From JAPPHA01 sp963664045 (GTDB lineage Bacteria > Pseudomonadota > Alphaproteobacteria > Rhodobacterales > Rhodobacteraceae), in contig CAXXGT010000011.1 in the NCBI GenBank assembly GCA_963664045.2, positions 186,001 to 250,000 of the forward strand: a stretch of 64,000 nt of DNA, given 5' to 3'. Shown in pieces: positions 9,566-17,724 of this stretch. The notes under the pieces were generated by a model. The model was not told where the DNA came from. It made no database searches and worked only from the letters and a program-made list of their open reading frames with translations. Every line of letters begins with the position of its first letter. Position 1 is the first letter of the stretch. The position numbers were made by a program, and so were the translations under genes.

Positions 9566-10483
9566 ATGATAGGAAAGAGACTGTCCGGCGCACTTGCGCT
9601 GATCGCAGTGACCGCTAGCGCCGGACCGGCACTGGCGCAGGACAAGGTCGCGTTGATCATGTCGGACATTGGCTCGGCCAACCCGTTCTGGGCCGCCGTG
9701 TCACAGGGCGCCATCGACAAGGGCGCGGAACTTGGCGTGGACGTGGCCGCCGTCGGCCCGCCGGGCGGCGAGACGGATGTCGCCGGCCAGATTGCACTGA
9801 TCGAGGATCAGATCGCCAAGGGCGTCAAAGGCATCGCGATTGCACCCGCCGATACCGCGGCGGTGATTCCTGCGCTTGAGCAGGCACGGGCCCGGGGCGT
9901 GGCGGTTCTCTTCGTTGACAAGCGCGCCGACATGCCTGGTACTTATATCGGTACCAACAACATCCCCGCCGCGACACTCGGCGCCCAGCACATCTGTGAC
10001 AACGTGCCGGCCGGAAGTGACGTGGCCATCCTTCAGGGGATCATCACCAGCACCACCGGGCAGCACCGCGCCCAGGGCGCACGCGAAGGGCTGGAAGGCT
10101 GCGGCCTGAACATCGTCGCCGAGCAGCCTGCAGACTGGGATACCGCCAGGGCCGTTTCCGTAACGGAGAACATCCTGACCGCGAACCCGAACCTGAAGGC
10201 CGTCTTTGCGTCCAACGACAACATGGCTCTGGGCGTCGTGGAAGCCGTACGGAATGCGCGCAAGCTCGACGATATCTTCATCGTCGGCTTTGACGGCAAT
10301 CCCAATGCGGCCGAGGCGATTCTTGCCGGGGACCTCGAAGCGTCGGTAGCACAGCGGCCCTACAACATGGGGCAAATGGGCGTCGAGTACGCTCTCAAGC
10401 TGGCGGCCGGTGAAGAAATTCCGGAAGAGATCGACACGGGAGCTGTCCTCGTGACGCCGGAAAACGCAGCCGAGTTCAAGTAG
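9566..10483 (+). CDS. Sugar ABC transporter substrate-binding protein (periplasmic, ribose/fructose type)
   Basis: The 305-residue protein starts MIGKRLSGALALIAVTASAG and is cleaved after ALAQ-like residues 22-25, a Sec signal peptide. The mature part is a type I periplasmic binding protein: ALIMSDIGSANPFWAAVSQG, FVDKRADMPGTYIGTNN, and FASNDNMALGVVEAV with the hinge Asn/Asp residues. It delivers a sugar to the permease and ATPase encoded just upstream. AAGGGAGTAAGAAC before the ATG at 9566 is a strong ribosome binding site and decides this start over an upstream in-frame ATG at 9503. Substrate is not predictable, though the cluster suggests a sugar or polyol that is oxidised by the divergent enzymes. 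Confidence 0.93.
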   Translation: MIGKRLSGALALIAVTASAGPALAQDKVALIMSDIGSANPFWAAVSQGAIDKGAELGVDVAAVGPPGGETDVAGQIALIEDQIAKGVKGIAIAPADTAAVIPALEQARARGVAVLFVDKRADMPGTYIGTNNIPAATLGAQHICDNVPAGSDVAILQGIITSTTGQHRAQGAREGLEGCGLNIVAEQPADWDTARAVSVTENILTANPNLKAVFASNDNMALGVVEAVRNARKLDDIFIVGFDGNPNAAEAILAGDLEASVAQRPYNMGQMGVEYALKLAAGEEIPEEIDTGAVLVTPENAAEFK

Positions 10484-10495
10484 GCGCCTCTCGCC

Positions 10496-10529
10496 AAAAA
10501 AAGACCGGAGCGCCGAATGCGCTCCGGTC
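10496..10529 (-). terminator. Rho-independent terminator for the leftward operon
   Basis: A perfect 11-bp stem (GACCGGAGCGC / GCGCTCCGGTC, 10503-10513 with 10519-10529) has a 5-base loop. On the minus strand it is followed by seven T (10496-10502 read in reverse). It therefore stops transcription coming leftwards from the amidase operon. On the plus strand, as the end of the binding-protein gene, it has the stem but no U-tract. Confidence 0.85.
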
Positions 10530-10880
10530 TCGCATACAAGACACCACCACAAATCCACACAGGGCACTTGCAGAAGCTCATCCCTGTTCGCCCCGGCAGC
10601 GCGTGGGATCCGGCTCGGCGCCACGGCCAGGCAGTCGTGCCCTGTCTCCGCGATCTCCCGAGGCAACCCGTGTCCGCACGGATCCGTTTAGCGAAAAATT
10701 GAACGCCTCGCCGTCCGGTACCGTTTTCCTGGTCAGCCAGCGCAACAAATTCCGGTCGTTCGCCATCACACCCGGGATATCGGGGCTCCACGTCCCGGTC
10801 AGGCAACCGCCACCGAAATCGTAACCTTGTCGACATCCAGACGGTGCTGCGCACCATGCTCCGCCATGACCTGTCCTCCA
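10530..10880. other. Non-coding stretch after the amidase operon with decayed coding traces
   Basis: Directly after the amidase stop a strong ribosome binding site (GGAGGACAGGTC) leads into a 22-codon leftward reading frame (10868-10800, starting MAEHGAQHRLDVDK) that ends at a stop. Coherent-looking sequence continues in a shifted frame (GTWSPDIPGVMANDRNLLRW). This looks like the start of a decayed or truncated sixth or seventh operon gene, but I do not recognise the family. An IS110-type fragment lies further left. Confidence 0.4.
10590..10669 (-). pseudogene. Fragment of an IS110/IS1111-type transposase
   Basis: Read leftwards from about 10669, about 25 residues (EIAETGHDCLAVAPSRIPR) match the conserved IS110-family stretch normally written GHxCxVVAPSxIPRKxGD, which sits just before the KTDRRDA catalytic motif. 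Here the KTDRRDA part is missing, and no further transposase sequence is seen. It is too short to be functional. A chance match cannot be excluded, hence the modest confidence. Confidence 0.35.
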
Positions 10881-12164
10881 TCAGGCGCCGAGAACCCGGT
10901 GGGTAAAATCAGCGACATCGAGCAAACGAGCGTCACTGGATCGTGGTGCGATCAGTTGGATGCCCAGCGGAAGACCGTTTCCCGACTGACCAAATGGAAT
11001 GGCCACACAGGGGACCCCAAGCAGGTTCCACATTCGTGAGAACAGCGGATCGCCGGTGGCGTCAAGGCCTTCGGGAGCGGCGCCGGGTGCAGAGGGAACC
11101 AAAAGCGCATCAACGTCGCGAAACAACTGGTCGAACATGGCGTTGGCCAAATTGCGATTCTCGAGAGCTTTGCAGTAGGCGGCCTCACTTACCGCGAGGC
11201 CGACTTCGATCAGGGCGGCAAACTCAGGGCTGATCTGGTCACCATAGGTGTCGAATTCATGCGATCGGGCGCGGGCGGCCTCGTACGCCATGACAGTTTC
11301 CTGTGCGGAGGTCAGTTTCGAAAACAACTGTGGGTGCGCGACCTCAAGTGTTTCCGTGCCGGCCTCGGCCAAGCACGCCAATGCGCGGGAACAGGTGTCC
11401 CGCATCTCGATATCGCCTTCCTGCCAATGCGGGCCCCGCATAAGGCCGATGCGCGGCAGGGTTTCGCCGAAATCCGGAGGATTTGGCGGTTCGGTGCCGG
11501 TCAGAACGGCGCGGGCAAGCATAAGGTCGTACGGATCGCGCGCCAAGATCCCCAATGTGTCGAGCGACGATGACAGCGCCATCACCCCGGACAGGTCGAA
11601 ACTTCCAGTCGTTGGCTTGAACGCAGCAACGCCGCAGTATGCTGCCGGCCGGATCAGCGAGCCGGCGGTTTGTGAGCCGAAGGCCAGCGGCGCCATGAAA
11701 TCCGCCACCGCGGCTGCAGATCCCGAGGAGGATCCGCCGGGAGTGTGATCCGGATTATGCGGGTTTGCCGTCCTACCCGGCCGAAAATAGGCGAACTCCG
11801 TCGTCACGGTCTTGCCGACGGGAATGGCGCCGGCATCAAGGAACGCCTGCACGCATGCAGCGGTCCTCCCAGGGGAGCGCTTTCGATAGGTCTCGAAGCC
11901 CCAGCCGGTCGGCATGTCGTGCGTGTCGATGATATCCTTGATGACGAACGGGACGCCGTGGAGCAGGCCGCGAGCCGGTATTGGGTCGGCTGCGCCGGCC
12001 CGTTCCATGGCGCGCTCCGCGTCGAGGAACTGAAAAGCGCCGATTACGCCTTCGCGAGCTTCGATGCGTGCAAGATGCGCGGCCATGACCGCGCTGGGGG
12101 TCGTTGAACCATCTCGGATCAGCCGCGCCAGTTCATGTGCCGACAGGCGGTTTAGTTCTTTCAT
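10881..12164 (-). CDS. Amidase signature family hydrolase
   Basis: At 427 residues this has the Lys/cis-Ser/Ser triad of amidase-signature enzymes: Lys76 in VPFVIKDIID, the glycine/serine stretch TPGGSSSGSAAAVA at 141-154, and the nucleophile region FGSQTAGSLIRPA with Ser169. Such enzymes hydrolyse amides, ureas or allophanate-like carbamoyl compounds. It is the last intact gene of the coupled leftward operon; its ATG shares four bases (ATGA) with the DUF1116 stop. It has no GatB or GatC partner and is shorter than GatA, so a catabolic amidase is more likely than an amidotransferase. It could act on the product of the DUF1116 protein; that is inference. Confidence 0.9.
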   Translation of the reverse strand: MKELNRLSAHELARLIRDGSTTPSAVMAAHLARIEAREGVIGAFQFLDAERAMERAGAADPIPARGLLHGVPFVIKDIIDTHDMPTGWGFETYRKRSPGRTAACVQAFLDAGAIPVGKTVTTEFAYFRPGRTANPHNPDHTPGGSSSGSAAAVADFMAPLAFGSQTAGSLIRPAAYCGVAAFKPTTGSFDLSGVMALSSSLDTLGILARDPYDLMLARAVLTGTEPPNPPDFGETLPRIGLMRGPHWQEGDIEMRDTCSRALACLAEAGTETLEVAHPQLFSKLTSAQETVMAYEAARARSHEFDTYGDQISPEFAALIEVGLAVSEAAYCKALENRNLANAMFDQLFRDVDALLVPSAPGAAPEGLDATGDPLFSRMWNLLGVPCVAIPFGQSGNGLPLGIQLIAPRSSDARLLDVADFTHRVLGA

Positions 12165-13351
12165 GTATCAAGCGCATCCAGAGCGGCGGAAAAGGGCGCC
12201 ACAGGCATGTTGTAGATGCCGCCTCCCAGGCGTCCCGCCTGACCCTGACTGTCAAGGATACCCAGGCCGACCACCGGCCCGGCGTTTTGCGCAACAACTG
12301 CGCGCGCCGTACTGCCCAACCCGACGCCCAGGTCGCGAAAGTCGGGATGTGCTCCAACCGACAGGCTCGAACTGCGCGCTGCCGCGTCGTCGGGCAGGTA
12401 CGGCCCGAGGTTCTTTTGCTGTTCGGGAGAAAGCGCGATCGCCATGGCGCCAAGTCCAAAGGCCTCGATCACGGCGCTATCACCGATGGCGCCAAGGGCG
12501 CGGTCACTCGCCAGATCCACGTCGAATTTGCCGATGGGTGGAGAGGCTTCTGTCGTGAACCATTGACCCGAAAGACCGGAGATTTGGATTCCCACCTCGC
12601 GCCCGTTGCCACCTGCAGCAGTGACAAAGCTCGATCCTTCGATGCCTTCGGCCAGCTTCATCATGATCTTGGTGGCGGCCATCCAGAGATTGAGGAAAAG
12701 CGAAGGCGACGAGGCCATGAACTCGAGCACGTCGTTGTCGGATATGCCGTTTGCGGTGCGGTCCGTCAGTTCCGCAACCAGTGCCGAGGTTGAGACCGGG
12801 GTCCGCCCGTGGCAATCGTCGCCGCCGGCCAGGCCCGCCGCCGCAAGCGGGACCAGGGCCAGGCCTTCCGCCAACCCTCCTTCCAGCACGTCCAGAAACC
12901 TCGTGTTGAGCCAGCGAATATGCTCCAGCACGGCCTCTGACCGAAGCCCCAACCGCATCGACGGTCGCGACCCGCCGTTTATCGGTGTGAAAACCCGGTG
13001 CCGGCCTTGCCAGGCGTCATAGACGGCGTGCAGCGGCATCGACGCGGAGACTACCGCGGCGAGCGGGACCACCACATCATGGTCCTGGGCCGGTTTGAGG
13101 ACGATCTCACCCCTCGTTATCATTGCCCCCGCCTGATGGAAATCACGGGCAATCCCCTCGAAAACGGCGGCGACGCAGGCGGAATTGAAGATCGGCGCGG
13201 TGATGAGTTGCGGCGTTGCGAATGCGGGGCCTGCATGCAGCAGCACGTTCTCGGCCAGCCCCAGCGCATCCTTTCCGGTGTTGAACCGGTTCCAGACCGG
13301 CTGCGTCACCATTGCCCTGTCGAATGCCAGCCGGTCGGCGGGGTGCACCAT
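12161..13351 (-). CDS. DUF1116 family protein (AllG/YlbE/YahG-like)
   Basis: The 396-residue protein carries DUF1116 landmarks: LITAPIFNSACVAAVFEG near residues 50-67, GGDDCHGRTPVSTSALVAEL near 175-194, SPSLFLNLWMAATKIMMK near 212-229, and a GNGREVGIQISGL stretch near 248. E. coli YlbE (AllG), of this family, works with FdrA in the oxamate carbamoyltransferase reaction of anaerobic allantoin breakdown. No FdrA or AllH homologue is in this window, so the same reaction should not be assumed. The ATG at 13351 overlaps the upstream stop (TGATG) with GGAG 8 bases before it; a TTG one codon earlier is less likely. The next gene is an amidase, which suits carbamoyl or amide chemistry. Confidence 0.85.
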   Translation of the reverse strand: MVHPADRLAFDRAMVTQPVWNRFNTGKDALGLAENVLLHAGPAFATPQLITAPIFNSACVAAVFEGIARDFHQAGAMITRGEIVLKPAQDHDVVVPLAAVVSASMPLHAVYDAWQGRHRVFTPINGGSRPSMRLGLRSEAVLEHIRWLNTRFLDVLEGGLAEGLALVPLAAAGLAGGDDCHGRTPVSTSALVAELTDRTANGISDNDVLEFMASSPSLFLNLWMAATKIMMKLAEGIEGSSFVTAAGGNGREVGIQISGLSGQWFTTEASPPIGKFDVDLASDRALGAIGDSAVIEAFGLGAMAIALSPEQQKNLGPYLPDDAAARSSSLSVGAHPDFRDLGVGLGSTARAVVAQNAGPVVGLGILDSQGQAGRLGGGIYNMPVAPFSAALDALDT

Positions 13352-13977
13352 CAAGAGATCTCCGGCGGGATGACCCAGGTTTCCGAAAAATAGAGAAAGG
13401 CGGTCGTCGTCTCGAAACCAGCCTGCACCCTGGTCCCCAGCACGCCGGGCAGGGCATGCCCGTTGACGATGATCTCTGCACTTTGCGCCGGCACCAGCAG
13501 GGTGAACATGGTGTGTTCCGCGGTGCCGACCTGATCAGGGGTGAGTTCCAGTGCGCGCGGCGGTTCCAGATCCTCCCAGACCAGTTCCACCGTCAGATCG
13601 CCTCCCGTGATCGTCTCGGAATATCGGTGCCCCACCGGATCTCCTGACGAACGCACCGTCTGCGCGTGTAGCTCTGGAATGGCTGCGAAGGCGGGAGCAT
13701 TGGCGAAGGCGGCCAGCTTGGCGATGAAATTTTCCTTAAGAAACGCGGTAAGCGCGGCGTTATCCGACAGTATCACATTGGGCGCCCCGGACATTCCCTC
13801 GACCGCGCCCGGGGTGCCGTAAAGCAAAAGCACCTGTCCTTGACCGGCAGGCGACCACGCGACGCGAAAGAACAGCGCCATTGCCGAGAAGTCGCCATTG
13901 GCGTCCTTGAGCAGAATTCCGGGATTCTCGCCGGTCCAATCCACGGTTCCGGGCGTGACTGGTTCGTTGAGGGGCAT
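13351..13977 (-). CDS. Protein of unknown family, paralogue B of a tandem pair
   Basis: This 208-residue protein is clearly related to the 209-residue protein encoded just upstream. Shared blocks are WTGENPGI near residue 13, ALFFRV near 30, a Gly-rich stretch with GTPG and PNVILSDN in the middle, RYSET near 120, ELVWEDLEPPR, and the ending TAFLYFSETWVIPPE. No signal peptide, membrane segment, cofactor motif or catalytic pattern is evident; the composition suggests a beta-rich fold. Its ATG overlaps the upstream stop by one base and its stop overlaps the DUF1116 start, so it is made as part of the same operon. I do not recognise the family. Partners could be the Rieske oxygenase or the DUF1116 protein. 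Confidence 0.85.
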   Translation of the reverse strand: MPLNEPVTPGTVDWTGENPGILLKDANGDFSAMALFFRVAWSPAGQGQVLLLYGTPGAVEGMSGAPNVILSDNAALTAFLKENFIAKLAAFANAPAFAAIPELHAQTVRSSGDPVGHRYSETITGGDLTVELVWEDLEPPRALELTPDQVGTAEHTMFTLLVPAQSAEIIVNGHALPGVLGTRVQAGFETTTAFLYFSETWVIPPEIS

Positions 13978-14606
13978 CAGCTTTCCTCCTGCGGCGTGAC
14001 CCATGTCTCGGAAAAGGCCAGAAAGGCGGTGGACATCGTGCGGCCAAAGAACTGCCGGTCGGCGACCTGGCCGCGCAACGCTGTGCCATTGATCCTGACT
14101 TCGGCTGTTTTCGCTTCGAGAAACACCGAATACATCTCGTGCGCCTTGGTGGCGGAATTCTCTTTCGTGACCTCCACCGGCAATGGCGGCCCCATGTCGC
14201 GCCAGATCAACTCGAGCGTCACGCCCGAGCCCCTCAACGTCTCGGAATAGCGGCCTTTCAGATCGCCAGGGCGTTTCTCGACACTGGCGCAGTCGAGCCA
14301 GGTCATCGCGCCAAGCCCCGCCTTGCCGATGAATGTGGGCATCCTGGTCACCCACTCATCTACGATCCAGCGCATCAGGCGCTGGTTGTCGGTCATGATC
14401 AGGTTCGGCACACCTGGCCAGCCCTTGGCGTCATCCGGAGCGCCAAGCACCAACCCGGCATGGCCGCGCCCATAGGGTGACAGGACCACGCGGAAAAACA
14501 GGGCCAAAGTGTCATATTGGGCGTTGGCAGGATCCTTCTTCAGATAGATGCCTGGATTCTCTCCTGACCATTCAACCTGACCTGGATTGATCGATACCCG
14601 CTTCAT
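13977..14606 (-). CDS. Protein of unknown family, paralogue A of a tandem pair
   Basis: This 209-residue protein begins MKRVSINPGQVEWSGENPGI. It shares with its neighbour the blocks ENPGIYLK, LALFFRVVLSPYGRGH, GVPNLIMTDN, GRYSETLRGSG, ELIWRDMGPP, a stretch with RINGTALRG, and the end STAFLAFSETWVTPQE. Nearly equal length and collinear motifs show a tandem duplication that has diverged considerably. Its ATG lies inside the end of the Rieske oxygenase gene (ATGA overlap), so translation is coupled to the oxygenase. No known domain was recognised by eye. Being produced one-to-one with paralogue B, a heterodimer is plausible, but untested. Confidence 0.85.
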   Translation of the reverse strand: MKRVSINPGQVEWSGENPGIYLKKDPANAQYDTLALFFRVVLSPYGRGHAGLVLGAPDDAKGWPGVPNLIMTDNQRLMRWIVDEWVTRMPTFIGKAGLGAMTWLDCASVEKRPGDLKGRYSETLRGSGVTLELIWRDMGPPLPVEVTKENSATKAHEMYSVFLEAKTAEVRINGTALRGQVADRQFFGRTMSTAFLAFSETWVTPQEES

Positions 14607-15970
14607 GTCCAGCTCTCCTCGTACTCTTTCAGCGCCGTTTCGATGTGAGATCGCCTTTCTCTGCCAGCCAAGTGATCGCCGGATTTGAGGATGTCGGCCA
14701 CCTTGAAAGACACTTCCTTCAACAGCGCGCCATCGTCGCGACCCTCCTGCGCCGGAATGCGCAGCACGGTGTCACCGGCATAGGTCGGAATTACACCCTT
14801 GAAATTGTTTGTCGGCTGCGACGGTCTCTCGCCATTTTGCAGCGCCCGGATCGCGTTGCGCACCATGCGCCGCGCCTTGGCCACGCCGCGATCCGTGAAC
14901 GACAGGTTTTCGCGCGCATGAACATTGATCGGGCCCTGGCTGACCCATGCGTCGTAATCGCCGGGATCCCTCTGACGCATCTCGTAAGGCCGGTCCGGAC
15001 CCTGACCATAGAAATCGGTCTTGCCGAAACCTACCTGGCTGCGGTCGGTCAAACCGCGCGGGTCGTCATTGAACAATGCATCACGGAAATGACGCCAGGC
15101 GATAACCATGGTGGTGGTGTCGTCGATCGGCGTGATCCATCTGGTCAGGCCGCCGCGCCCGAAATAGCGCGACCGGTCCGGCACCGGGAAATGGCCGCCA
15201 TTCTGAGTGAACGACGGCAGCATGTGATCGTGCACCCGCACCCAGACGAAATCGCCATCCCGTCGGACATTGGTGTAAAAATCGCCCGTTGCGCACTCGT
15301 GAAACTCGATCATCGGCATGTGTGCAAATGACTCGTGAAACTGAACGCGCGCAGCCCGCGTGTGCAGGTAGACCACATGGAACGGGTCCCAGGCGTTTTC
15401 CATCACCTGGAGCCAGTTGCAGGGTGACTTGATGAGATAGGGCACAAGTTCGTCCCCTTCGTCATCGAAGGTATCCATGACGGGAAACGGGGGTTGTTCG
15501 GCGTGCGGGCCCATATAGGCAAATGCCAACCCCTTGTATTCAATCACCGGGTAGGCCCCCAGGCACGCCTTCTTCCGGACCTGGCTCGCGGGGGGTTCGC
15601 AGGGAGTCTCCAGGACGGTACCGTCCAGCCCGTATTTCCAGCCATGATAGGAGCAGCGGATGCCGCCTTCTTCGATGATGCCGAACTCCAGGCTCATGTT
15701 CCGGTGGCGGCAATGCAGATGGGTCAATCCCAGCTTGCCGTCCTTCTTCTCGCGGAACAGCACAAGATTTTCGCCGAGAATGCGAATGCGGTAGGGCAGA
15801 TCGCCAATCTGATCGGTCATTGCCACGGGCATCCAGTACCGTCGCAGGTACTCTCCACAAGGTGTACCGGGGCCAACTTCCGTCAGTTCGGTATCATGTT
15901 TCCGAGACCAGACGGCCTGCTGATCGTGGCCGCGGAAATTTCCTTCGGGAGGCTGGAGGAGGTCGGTCAT
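14603..15970 (-). CDS. Rieske [2Fe-2S] ring-hydroxylating-type oxygenase, alpha subunit
   Basis: At 455 residues it has the Rieske cluster ligands Cys87-x-His89 (HCRHRNMSLEF) and Cys106-x2-His109 (RCSYHGWKYGLDG). The mononuclear iron site is NAWDPFHVVYLH at 192-203, with Asp195, His198 and His203. The length and the GSLxxx-free C-terminus resemble the phthalate/vanillate-type enzymes that hydroxylate or O/N-demethylate small molecules. No reductase or ferredoxin gene is in the window, so electrons must come from elsewhere. AGGA lies some 9 bases upstream of the ATG at 15970. It follows the aldehyde dehydrogenase by 45 bases and is coupled to paralogue A by a 4-base overlap. Confidence 0.93.
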   Translation of the reverse strand: MTDLLQPPEGNFRGHDQQAVWSRKHDTELTEVGPGTPCGEYLRRYWMPVAMTDQIGDLPYRIRILGENLVLFREKKDGKLGLTHLHCRHRNMSLEFGIIEEGGIRCSYHGWKYGLDGTVLETPCEPPASQVRKKACLGAYPVIEYKGLAFAYMGPHAEQPPFPVMDTFDDEGDELVPYLIKSPCNWLQVMENAWDPFHVVYLHTRAARVQFHESFAHMPMIEFHECATGDFYTNVRRDGDFVWVRVHDHMLPSFTQNGGHFPVPDRSRYFGRGGLTRWITPIDDTTTMVIAWRHFRDALFNDDPRGLTDRSQVGFGKTDFYGQGPDRPYEMRQRDPGDYDAWVSQGPINVHARENLSFTDRGVAKARRMVRNAIRALQNGERPSQPTNNFKGVIPTYAGDTVLRIPAQEGRDDGALLKEVSFKVADILKSGDHLAGRERRSHIETALKEYEESWT

Positions 15971-16015
15971 TTGTTTTTGGATCCTAATGCATGTTTCTTG
16001 ACTAAATCTGGGCGG

Positions 16016-17494
16016 TCAAGGAAACGGGTCAGGCATTGTTCGCGTTCCGGTCCAGATTGACTTGTCCTGGAGGAACTCGCGGACGGCATGGGGGCCCAGT
16101 TCCCGGCCATAGCCTGACGACTTGACGCCTCCAACCGAGCTGCCCGGATCGACGCTACGATAGTGATTCAGGTAGACTGTCCCGGCTTCGATCAGATCAG
16201 CGATGCGGGCGGCCCGGTCCGTGTCGGTGGTCCACACGCCCGCCGCAAGGCCGTATGAGCTGTCATTGGCTTGTGCGATGGCGTCTTCCTCGCTCTCGAA
16301 TGTCGAGATGGCCAGAACCGGTCCGAACACTTCTTCGCGCCAGATCTGCATGTCTCGCGTGACCCGATCAAAAACCGTGGGACCGACATAAAAACCGGTC
16401 AGGCCCTTTGCGCTTTCCGTCCCATCGAGAAGGCAGCGCGCGCCTTCGGCCTTGGCCCGCATGATCATCGCGCGCACTTTTTCCAGGTGGAGTGCATTTG
16501 CCAGCGGCCCGACCTGAGTGGCCTGGTCCGTCGGATCGCCCATTTTCAGGCGGCGTGCACGGTCCAGAATCCGTTCGGTCAGCGCGTCCTTGAGCGACGC
16601 CTCAACGATCAGGCGCGAACCGGCAACGCAGGTCTGCCCGTTGGACAGGAATATTCCCGACAGGATTCCGTTGACCGCATTGTCCAGGTCGCAATCGGCA
16701 AACACCAGCTGTGGCGACTTGCCGCCGAGTTCCAGCGTGGTTGGTATGACACGTTTGGCGGCTGCCTCTGCGACCTTGGCTCCACCTGAATCGGATCCCG
16801 TAAAGGTCACCTTGCGCGCCAGGGGATGGCGCACCAACGCGTCACCCACCTCGTGTCCATATCCTGTCACCACATTCAACAGGCCGGATGGAAGACCCGC
16901 GGCATGTGCCAGACTGGCGAACTGCAGCGTTGATGCCGAGGCCATCTCCGATGGTTTGACGACCACTGAGTTTCCCGCTGCTAATGCCGGAGCAAGTTTC
17001 CAGGCAAGAATCATCAGCGGTGAATTCCAGGGAGTGATCGCCACCACCACTCCGTAAGGCAGGAAACGTGTCGCACATTCAACCCCAGGGACCGAGACGT
17101 CCTGTTTTTCCGGCACCACGCGACGCGCCTGCTCGGCAAAATACCGATACCAGCCGTGCAGCCCCGCGAACTGCCCGCGTATTTCCGCGATTCGCTTGCC
17201 GTTGTCTCGTATTTCAGGCTCGACAAGCTCTTCCCAACCCGCCTCGATCCCGTCGGCAAGTTGATCCAGTTTATCTGAACGCTCGCACGCGGACAATCGC
17301 GACCATCGACCGAATGCCGCATGTGCCGAGCGCATGGCGCAGTCCACATCGTCCTCGCCACACCTGGCGATTGTGCACCATGCTTCCGCGGTTGCCGGGT
17401 CAACACTCTCGATAACCAGCCCGTTCCAGGTCACGAAACTTCCGTCCACGAATGGCGCGAATGCCTTCACCAACCGCGCTCTGCCAGGGACCAC
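16016..17494 (-). CDS. Aldehyde dehydrogenase family protein
   Basis: The 492-residue protein has the ALDH layout: ITPWNSPLM at 153-161, GNSVVVKPSE at 174-183, GS motif FTGSDSGGAKV near 231-241, general base Glu255 in LELGGKS, nucleophile Cys289 in SNGQTCVAGSR, and EVFGPVL near 385. It oxidises an aldehyde to the acid with NAD(P). It is first in the leftward operon with the Rieske oxygenase. The aldehyde could come from the divergently encoded decarboxylase or from oxygenase-driven dealkylation. The GTG start at 17494 lacks a clear ribosome binding site, so the first few residues are uncertain. Confidence 0.92.
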   Translation of the reverse strand: MVPGRARLVKAFAPFVDGSFVTWNGLVIESVDPATAEAWCTIARCGEDDVDCAMRSAHAAFGRWSRLSACERSDKLDQLADGIEAGWEELVEPEIRDNGKRIAEIRGQFAGLHGWYRYFAEQARRVVPEKQDVSVPGVECATRFLPYGVVVAITPWNSPLMILAWKLAPALAAGNSVVVKPSEMASASTLQFASLAHAAGLPSGLLNVVTGYGHEVGDALVRHPLARKVTFTGSDSGGAKVAEAAAKRVIPTTLELGGKSPQLVFADCDLDNAVNGILSGIFLSNGQTCVAGSRLIVEASLKDALTERILDRARRLKMGDPTDQATQVGPLANALHLEKVRAMIMRAKAEGARCLLDGTESAKGLTGFYVGPTVFDRVTRDMQIWREEVFGPVLAISTFESEEDAIAQANDSSYGLAAGVWTTDTDRAARIADLIEAGTVYLNHYRSVDPGSSVGGVKSSGYGRELGPHAVREFLQDKSIWTGTRTMPDPFP

Positions 17495-17724
17495 GCCGCG
17501 GAGTCAAAAGTTGCCATTGGCGAAAAACAGCTGGCAAACTCGGTGTCGACAGACCTGATGACAATCGATCTCCGGCCAATCTTGTCCGCGATGATCATGC
17601 AGGCCCTCCGGATAAGGTCATGGGCGTCCCTTGATGCCCAATGTATAATTTTTTTGAAATCCACTTGTCAATGACCTGGCAAGATGTGATGTATGAAAAA
17701 ATTCAAACATGGGTTCGGTTGAGG

